This document shows positions 56,811 to 64,000 of a stretch of 64,000 nt of DNA, in pieces. The position numbers and the translations under genes are program-made. This DNA is from Hyparrhenia diplandra (Eukaryota; Streptophyta; Magnoliopsida; Poales; Poaceae). Below the pieces are notes generated by a model that searched no databases, was not told the origin of the DNA, and was given only the letters and a program-made list of their open reading frames with translations. The stretch is from positions 1-64,000 of the forward strand of contig JADLZK010011223.1 of the NCBI GenBank assembly GCA_015847255.1, given 5' to 3'. Every line of letters begins with the position of its first letter. The first letter of the stretch is position 1.

Positions 56811-57300
56811 ACTTGGTATTAAAAGTCGTTTTGATAAGGTTTGGGTCAAACATCGGGAATATAAATCATCAATAACTTTTAAGTTGTTGAGTTTGTAAAT
56901 GTAAAAATTATATGAGTAAATTTATCTTAAAAATACTTTGATAAAAGTATACATACTCCCTCCGGGATGGTATTAGAAGTCGTTTAGGACAAAAGACACG
57001 GTCTCCAAAACACAACTTTAACCTCTTATTATTATAAAAATATTTATAGAGATATGATATATGTATACTTTTATCAAAGTATTTTTTAAGACAAATCTAC
57101 TCATATAATTTTTACATTTACAAACTCAACAACTTAAAAGTTATTGATGATTTACATTCTCGATGTTTGACTCAAACCTTGTCCAAAACGACTTCTAATA
57201 CCAGCCGGGAGGGAGTATATCACATCTCCATAAATATTTTTATAATAATAAGAGGTCAAAGTTGTGTTTTGGAGACCGTGTCGCTGTCCTAAACGACTTT
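56811..57300 (+). mobile_element. Stowaway-type MITE, outer copy, right end lost
   Basis: Begins CTCCCTCCGAACTTGGTATT after a TA. The left half runs to 56953, is interrupted by an inverted copy of the same family, and resumes at 57218 (TATCACATCTCC) to 57300 (CTAAACGACTTT). The expected terminal GGAGGGAG is missing because the gypsy fragment begins here. Confidence 0.8.
56956..57215 (-). mobile_element. Stowaway-type MITE, inner copy, complete and inverted
   Basis: Runs from CTCCCTCCGGGATGG to CCGGGAGGGAG with TA on both sides (56954-56955 and 57216-57217). Its sequence is the reverse complement of the outer element's two halves joined. Confidence 0.85.
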
Positions 57301-57480
57301 GATGAGGACATCACTCTTTCGGATGCACAAGATGAACCTCTGCTGGACATTCAAGGTCCAATTACAAGAGCACGCCACGACAATTAAATTTACAGTGAGC
57401 TCGTTCCTAAGCAAGTCTTTACATGATTTTGAGAATAGATTGCTACCTAATGATTGTATTGTGCTTAGGAATCATGGAGA
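57301..57480 (+). pseudogene. C-terminal end of a gypsy polyprotein
   Basis: Reads GPITRARAR then LNLQ-like, SSFLSKSLHDFENRLLPND and NHGEDQ, the tail found after integrase in many grass gypsy polyproteins. It precedes the LTR, where the 3' end of an element would be. Confidence 0.6.
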
Positions 57481-58213
57481 AGACCAGAGTGTGCATACGG
57501 GATGGCTTGGAGGCGTGGAGGATCAGGAAGGGCGCCCAAGACAAGGTGGAGGCCCAAACCGAAGTCGATTTCGAGCCTGTTTTGGAGTCCAGGACCAGCA
57601 AGGAGTAAAACAGTCGCCCAGGACGCATCCGGGCTTCGTTTTCTACGATCCACCCATGGTTGGAAAGATAATTTCATAAGGAAACCAATGGCGTTGGTTT
57701 CAGGTCCAAACTCCTTCGGAGTCGTCGGGAAATGTCGAAACAAGTCAGCGTCCAGAATCTGTTCCGGTGCTGCGTCACCGTTTTTGGTCCAACGGACCGT
57801 GTATCGATGTTGAGCCCATTGGGGGGGCGCGTCAGGGGTGGTGACGACCCTTAGACCTATATATTCAGCCGCCGCCACTCGTTAGGTTTTGGGTTTTGCT
57901 TAGATTATTACATCCAAGAACAGTTTCGCCGTTTCATCGGTTTGTGAGACCCCAACTCGTGAGATTAATCATTCATCCGCAAATTGGTTGCATTCTTCCT
58001 TGTTCTTGCTTGTGTTCTTCAATTTGCAGGCAAAGCACTTAGCCTTGTTGGCGAGGTCAACCGTGCAACGCCGGTTGATAACCGAGAAGAGGCGTGGTGC
58101 TGCGATTGCGGGGTTTCGGATTGAGTTGTTCGGAAGCCGGATCGATTTGTGTCTCGTTTCCACCAAATCGAGTTATCGGAACCTTTCGGAAGATCAGGCC
58201 ACCCTAGTTCACA
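57480..58213 (+). repeat. LTR of the gypsy fragment (start not resolved)
   Basis: Ends GTTCACA at 58213, five bases before the primer site. Contains a TATA-like CCTATATATTC at about 57858 and the GTGAGACCCCAACTCGTGAG-type leader seen in gypsy LTRs. No second copy in the window, so its left end is not fixed. Confidence 0.5.
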
Positions 58214-58367
58214 TTAAGTGGTATCATTGCCTTCTTTGGTAAGAACACCGGTAAGACCTTGGTAAGGTGTCTTCCTTTTCTTTGTCATCTTGAGAGGCAC
58301 CACCACCCTGCGTAGTACATTTATTAGGGATAACCTTCATTGTTTGTTCTTTTTTTTGTGTCTACAA

Positions 58368-59717
58368 TGTCGGGTGCCGGCAAGCCCGGAGACTTCAGTG
58401 ATTGCGTTAGCCAAGAGTAGCTCAAAGCTCTTTGACCAATCCAAAAAGGACATGGAGGAGACAGTCCTCAAGGGCATCACTTTCGGCGATGCTTCAACTC
58501 AAGCTTCCTAACGCTATTGACGGGTTGGATAAACGCATATCCGATCTAACCGAGCGGGATTGTTATTTTGGAAGCTCGTCACGCTTCGGCGGCGATGCTA
58601 ATGCTAGCAATGAAGACAATCTTGAGGTCTATGATGCTGAGGGTAATCTTGATGTTCAGGTGACATTTCAAAACAAACTCAAGCGTCGTCTTGACAATAA
58701 CACCAAAGGTATGGGTGGGCGACCTCACCACCACCACCACAATCGAGGTAACCATAATCGAGCTCCCGATGATCCTTATGCCAAGGTTAGATTTACTATA
58801 CCTTCTTTTGATGGACATTATGATCTTTGAGGCATATCTTGATTGGGAGATGACAGTAGAACAAAAAATTTAGTTCCCACCAAGTACCTGAGGAACATAG
58901 AATTAGACAAGCCACCAGTGAGTTTAAAGATTTTGCTATTATTTGGTGGACTGCTTTAGCTGCAGATGGTAATACACCTCATTCATGGGAAGAACTTAAG
59001 GTTGCTATGCGTGATAGATTTGTTCCCTCTTCTTACCATAGAGATTTACGAAAAAAATTGATGCGTTTAGAACAAGGTGATAAATCTGTGCAGGATTACT
59101 ATGGTGAGCTTCAAAAGGGTTTAATGCGTTGTGGCATTGTGGAAGGACCCGAGGATTCTATTTGTCAATTTTATTCGGGATTGAGACGAGAAATTCAGGA
59201 TATTATTGATTATAAAGAAATTAACAATGTCAACCCGGTTGTTTCGGTTTGCTATGCTTGCGAGAGAAGGAGTTGCGAGGGGCGAGGACTCATCGGAAGA
59301 ACAAGACCAGCAACACGTACACGCCACGTTCAGGACCTTCGTTCGGTGTGTCCAAGACTTCCACTTACAGGGCGCCTCTACCATCGAACAAGCAGCAAGG
59401 ATCTGCTCCGACTACTACACAACCCTCAGGCTCCGGTAAAAATTCTGTTTTGCAAGAACCAAAGAAAAAGAGTTCCACCTCTGTTGCTTCCACCGGTCGC
59501 ACCTCTAGCATTCGATTGCCAACGCTGCCAAGGGTTTGGTCATATTCGGAAGGATTGCCCAAGTCGGCGGGCATACGTTGCTATGGACGATGGCTACATC
59601 AGCGCCTCAGATGTCAAGAGCGATGATGAAGATGAACTAGATGTGCAAGCAAGCGATGAGGTCGTGGGAAGTGAGAACACGATGACCTACATGGCGTCAT
59701 TGTGCAACGGCGCTTAG
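58368..59717 (+). pseudogene. Gypsy gag, frameshifted
   Basis: Starts at ATGTCGGGTGCCGGC. A His-rich stretch (HHHHHNRGNHN) precedes the capsid domain. The frame 59007-59717 holds the retrotransposon gag core (MRDRFVPSSYHRDLRKKL, LEQGDKSVQDYYGEL) and a zinc knuckle CQRCQGFGHIRKDC. Frame changes near 58500, 58830 and 59260. Confidence 0.8.
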
Positions 59718-59759
59718 CACAAAAGTACAACAACCAGCGAAGCTACGCAGCGCCATAAT

Positions 59760-60044
59760 TTGTTCCGATTTTCTTCGTCATCAACAATCGTCGAGCCGCA
59801 TATCATCATCGATGGAGGTAGTTGCAATAATTTGGTGAGTTCAGATTTGGTCAAGAAGCTTAGCTTGACCACTCGTCGGCACCCCCATCCATATAACCTT
59901 GGTGGTTTAATGATCTTTGGAAAAGCTAAGGTAACACAAACTTGCGAGTTTATTTTTCCATTGGTTCCTATTCGATTATGCAGTTGTGATGTGGTACCTA
60001 TGGAAGCTTGTTCACTTTTATTGGGTCGATCCTTGGGAATTTGA
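59760..60044 (+). pseudogene. Gypsy aspartic protease
   Basis: 94-codon frame with IIDGGSCNNLVSSDLVKKL and the closing LLLGRSLGI: the retropepsin-like fold, with DGG where Asp-Thr/Ser-Gly is usual, as is common in plant gypsy elements. Confidence 0.7.
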
Positions 60045-60639
60045 TAATGATGCTATACACCATGGTAGAAGTAATGCATACACCTTTATGCATAAAGGAA
60101 AGAAAATTACTATGGTACCTATGACCCCCTGCTGAAATTGCACAAGTTGCTAAAGAACGAGCTGCTAGTTTGCATGATACTAAATCTGAAAATCAGCAAG
60201 TTGCTAATTCGGTTTACCCACCTAAAAGCGAAGACTTGGCACCTAATTCTAAGGTTGAGGGAATTAAATTGAAGGGTGCAGTTATGCTTGCAAGAAAAAA
60301 GTGACCTTGCTGAAATTTATGATGATGATATTTGTTATACTTTGGTTTGCAAACGGGTCCTGTATTCACTTGATGATATTGTTGGCTCGATACCTCCTGA
60401 TTTGTTACTAACCTTTTGCAGGAGTATAAGGATGTTTTTCCCAGCTGAGATACCCCGGGGCTGCCACCTATAAGAGGAATCGAGCATCAAATTGATTTGA
60501 TCCGGGAGCAACATTGCCAAACATGGCGCTGCTTATTGAGCCAATCCGAGGAGACTAAGGAAATTCAGCGGCAAGTCAAGACCTTTTGGACCGCGGGTAT
60601 GTACGAAAGCCTTAGTCCTTGCGCCCGTTCTGTTATTTT

Positions 60640-60915
60640 TGGTTCCTAAGAAAGGTGGTTCATGGCGTATGTGTGTTGATTGTAGAGCCATTAATAATAT
60701 TACTATTCGATATCGTCATCCTATTCCTAGGCTTGATGACATGCTAGATGAATTGTGTGGCTCTGTAATTTTTCACAAAGGTAGACTTGCGTAGTGGATA
60801 CCACCAAATTAGAATGAAACTTGGGGATGAATGGAAAACAGCTTTCAAAACTAAATTTGGATTATATGAGTGGTTAGTAATGCCTTTTGGTTTAACTAAT
60901 GCACCTAGTACCTTG
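60640..60915 (+). pseudogene. Gypsy reverse transcriptase, N-terminal part, truncated
   Basis: Contains WRMCVDCRAINNITI, HPIPRLDDMLDEL, then in other frames RSGYHQIRMKLGDEWKTAF and MPFGLTNAPST, where homology ends at 60915. The catalytic YDD block, RNase H and integrase are absent. Confidence 0.75.
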
Positions 60916-61250
60916 TAGGTAGAAGAATAACCATTTCCTATACCTGTGGCTTTATGTGCTAGAACCTCAAGCTGGGGGCAAAAAGAAACAATAAGGCCGT
61001 GTTCCTTACACTTGTCCCGAAGACCATTGGACAACTTGTGTTCTTCATTTGACCTCACAACCCAAATGAATGGTTTGCCAGAATTGTACAATCCATTGCC
61101 AAGCTCTTCTAACTGTGTTTCTTCGTAATCAGAAAAAGTTCCATAGGATACAAGAACTACAGAACACGGAAGCTGCTTGTCAAGCCAAGCGAGACATGAC
61201 TCGCTGCTATTGAAGAAGTTGAAACCGTAAGCCTTGTTCAACGGCAAGCG

Positions 61251-61660
61251 GTCATCATCAAGATAAAATGATGGCAAGGTTGGGCCTATTGTCTTTGCAC
61301 GCCATGTCCGTGCCATATAATCTGCCTCCTGCTCAGTTATAAAAATGCAAATTTGTCAAAAAAAGAAAATCATTTTTATTATGGTGAAGTGGAATCAAAG
61401 AATCACAACAAAACCAATCACAGATTATTCAGTAAATAAACGTGAGTATGGACGATAATCTTGACATTTGTATGATTGTCTCTGCAAAGAAAAAACAGAG
61501 AATGTGCAAGCAGCATTTATAATTCACTTGAGCAAAACAATAAACAGTCATCATCAAGATAAAATGGTGGCAAGGTTGGGCCTATTGTGTTTGCACGCCA
61601 CGTTAGAGCCATATAATATGCCTCCTGCGCAGTGAACAATGCAGATGCGTCAAAAAGAAA
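61251..61660 (-). repeat. Duplicated start of UGT exon 2 within intron 1 (copy 2)
   Basis: The start of exon 2 (61251 to about 61350) recurs at about 61547-61660 with a period of about 297 bp, as in copy 1. Confidence 0.75.
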
Positions 61661-62124
61661 ACCAATCTTATGATGGTGAAGTGGAATAAAAGAATCACAA
61701 CAAACACAACAAACATCGATTATTCAGTAAAGAAACGTGAGTATGGACTTGTTTCAAAAAGACGAATCTTGACGTTTGTATGTATCTATGAAGAAAAATA
61801 GAGTGTTTGTCCGTGAACACAGCAGGCGTCGACGTGTCGTTGAAGAACCACCTGAGAAGCACAGTGCAGAAAATGGTGCCAACCATTTTAAATGCCTCGT
61901 AAAAGTTCTTTAAAGGTCCAATCACATTCTGTGTGACCATGGATTTGTAAATGTAACATTTCATTTGGGGCCGTATCGGGCTAATATATGAAATTAAGGT
62001 GGGGAACCCCTCCCCTGCGGTGAAAAATTCAAAAAAAAAAAAAAAAAAAAAAAGAGTGCTTGCCATGCCGAGACAGCATGGCATACACGCAAGATAGAGG
62101 AAAACAGAGACTCCTTGTCGGGAC

Positions 62125-62310
62125 GGACAGTCAAAGCCACGAACTCGTGAAGCTTTGGGAGGCAGGCCCCAGCCACAACCAGCGATCAAGTGTGGTCGCG
62201 GTGCAATCATCAACATCAAGGAATGTCCGGATATCAGTCTCTGTTTTACTGGTTTTATTTTGCTGTACTCCCCTTGATCATGTAATCCTATGTAGCTAAC
62301 CTGCTAATCG
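62125..62310 (+). mobile_element. LINE RNase H remnant in intron 1 of UGT copy 2
   Basis: ELVKLWEAGPSHNQRSSVVAV and traces of the following block match the remnant at 54225-54420. An A-rich run (62033-62053) lies to its left. Confidence 0.5.
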
Positions 62311-63152
62311 ATTATTATTGTAGCTCTGTTGGTCCATGTTGAATGAAACCACTGAGTCTAAAAGACGAAGAAGAAAAACAGAGTATGTGCAAACAGGACC
62401 GGAAGTTCATTTGAGCAAAGCAACAATGGCGGCCGTGGTCACGGTAACCTCACCTTGGGTTCGATCTCGTGGAACGAGTTGACGAGCACGTCGTCGGCAT
62501 CCTCCAGCCCCTCGAACTGCTGCAGCGACGACAGAAGGAACACAGGGCACCAGTCCGGTCTCGCCGCGAACGGCGGCACATCATCGGGTCCGAGCTCGAC
62601 CCAACAGCCCGCGCGCAAACAGCTCTTTCCCGTCCACCACCGGCAGCGATAGCCGCCCGGCCCACACCTCCCAATAGACAATGTCGACGGCGCAAGGCTG
62701 CGACAGGAACGCCGCGGTCGGCACACCAGCCGCATGCGCCACGCGCCGCGCCCACGGAAGGTACGAGTCGTAGACCAGCACGCGCACGGGGCGACCCTCG
62801 GCGGCCTCGGGCGGATCAGCTCCGCCAGCGTCTCCGAGCCGACGGCGTCGAGCTGGCGCACGTACTCGTCGACGTCGGGGCAGGACGCCCTGCCGCCCTC
62901 GTCGAACCCATCCGAGATGGCAGCTACACTGAAGGGCTCCCCTGGGGCGGGGGTGGTGGAGAGCACGTACCGCGACGTGACGAGCGTGGGGCGCAGCCCG
63001 TGGTAGGCGAGGCGGCGGCCGAACTCGAGCAGCGGGTTCGTGTGGCCCTGCGCGCCTGGGTACGGCAGCAGAAGGACGTGCGCGCCGCCGCCTCCGCCGG
63101 AAGCAGAGGAGGAAGACGAGGTGGTGCAGCTGGTGGCGCTGGTGCTCACCAT

Positions 63153-64000
63153 TGTTGGCTGTCTTGGCTACGTTGCTTTCTGTCCTCACTCGGCAGTGAA
63201 TAGGCTAGAGTTTGGGTATATATATAAATGAAATCTTGCAGTGCCGTGGCACGCAAGGTTGGTTGATCGTTGACGGTCTCATCGCGCAGCTTCTGTTGAT
63301 GCATGCAGTTGTCTGATTTTATTTTTCTTCTTTTGCCGCCATGCCAACAAAAGACAAGTAGTACAGATAAGGGTTTCCCCGTAGAACCACGTTGTACTAC
63401 TCTCGCTGGGCTGTACTACTGTCTCAATGCCTTTGTCTCCACGTATACATCAACCGGCCAGGGAAATGGTGGTTCCGCAAGTAAGCAGAGACTCGTACAG
63501 AAGCACCAGTTGCCTTGGCTAACTAAAAGTAGAGGCACAGCGTGTTGTGATGAAGAGTTGCTCTGATTTCTCTTAAAAGCATAGCAGGAAAGGTATATCG
63601 TGGACCATAAAAATGATTTGTGAACACTGAAATAAAGCTGCGAGCACTCAGCATTGGACCTATTGCTCTTGGTTTACCCACTCGTACATGGCTGCTAGCT
63701 TTTTGATGAGGCATAACACTAATGCTACTTGCGTTGCTGCTGCCCCTAAAGGAGGCGATCGTTTTTCTTTCATCAAAACCACCTTGAGTTTTCAAAACCA
63801 CTTTCCTTTAGTAAGATCGAAAAACCTGCTCTCATGCGACTCTCTATGTTAATTCCTAGTCTTTCTGAAAATCAACTCAATCACAGGAAAATATATATGC
63901 ACGATCGGTAAGTCTATTAAGAATGTGAGAAAGAATACAGAGCAGGACTAGGGTTCTCCATGTGAATGTACAAGAGATAAAAGAGTATAAAAGTGGTTAT
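63153..64000 (-). promoter_or_regulatory. Upstream region of UGT copy 2
   Basis: TATATATATA at about 63216-63226 (minus-strand TATA box) lies about 65 bp from the ATG. Homology with the upstream region of UGT copy 1 continues to the window end, so the duplicated block extends further. No other gene seen. Confidence 0.6.

Larger units (their letters stand above)
57301..60915 (+). mobile_element. Ty3/gypsy fragment in permuted order
   Basis: Order on the plus strand: end of pol (57301 to about 57480), LTR (to 58213), primer-binding site TGGTATCATTGCC (58219-58231), gag (58368-59717), protease (59760-60044), start of reverse transcriptase (60640-60915). Integrase, RNase H and the second LTR are missing. 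The left edge cuts a MITE and the right edge cuts UGT copy 2. Many frameshifts. Confidence 0.8.
60916..63152 (-). pseudogene. UDP-glucosyltransferase, UGT74-type, copy 2 (exon 3 missing, exon 1 frameshifted)
   Basis: Exon 1 63152-62454 and exon 2 61328-60944 on the minus strand, with the same splice sites as copy 1. Catalytic His in PYPGAQGHTNPLLEF. Exon 1 lost one base near 62810 (after ETLAELIR) and two near 62598. Exon 2 is complete and open: MARTWRAKTIGPTLPS, VLVSYGTFSDY, CPQLEVLAHKATG. The residue that opens the PSPG box is Phe instead of the usual Trp. Homology ends inside intron 2 at 60916, where gypsy RT begins, so exon 3 with the rest of the PSPG box (HCGWNS, PHWADQ) is gone. Cannot encode a working enzyme. 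Confidence 0.88.

Overview
The window is nuclear DNA from a grass (Poaceae). The evidence is GC-rich exons split by AT-rich introns, the gene families present (CYP71-clan P450, SAG39-type cysteine protease, UGT74-type glucosyltransferase, HD-ZIP III) and typical grass repeats: Ty1/copia and Ty3/gypsy LTR elements, L1-type LINEs, a tailed SINE, CACTA subterminal repeats and CTCCCTCC Stowaway MITEs. Subfamily and species cannot be told from the sequence alone.

Layout. 1-4243: transposon-derived DNA, a SINE with a 15-bp target duplication, and a fragment of an unrecognised gene. 4244-9519: a structurally complete but decayed copia element with a 5-bp target duplication. 9525-10550: remnant with CACTA-like repeats. 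10551-13132: first P450 copy. 13142-22711: a 9.6-kb insert flanked by a 9-bp direct repeat, carrying START-domain exons of an HD-ZIP III gene with their introns. 22742-23630: LINE remnant a. 23665-26135: second P450 copy. 26144-27040: LINE remnant b. 27122-28740: a further retroposon. 29692-30819: an intact papain-type cysteine protease. 31620-32087: exons of an unknown gene. 32487-48985: nested retrotransposons on the minus strand (an old copia, then a long-LTR copia inserted in it, then an 8.5-kb non-coding LTR element inserted in the integrase of the second). 48986-52010: ghost of a P450 3' flank followed by the second protease copy, which is frameshifted. 52860-55268: first UGT copy (minus). 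56811-57300: a Stowaway MITE nested in another of its own kind. 57301-60915: permuted gypsy fragment. 60916-64000: second UGT copy (minus), cut off in intron 2 by the gypsy fragment.

How it fits together. The host genes form a locally duplicated block (P450, protease, UGT), and their flanks are duplicated with them. The sequences flanking the second and third blocks show that the LINE and retroposon insertions are younger than the shared ancestral layout, and that a third P450 has probably been lost at the copia/protease boundary. Only protease copy 1 reads through cleanly. Both P450s, protease copy 2 and both UGTs carry small indels, a nonsense codon or a truncation. Much of this can be decay after duplication, but single-base indels in GC-rich runs also fit long-read consensus errors. 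A P450 next to a UGT could be part of a specialised-metabolism cluster; that is an inference only.

No CRISPR array, rRNA gene or free-standing tRNA gene was seen.
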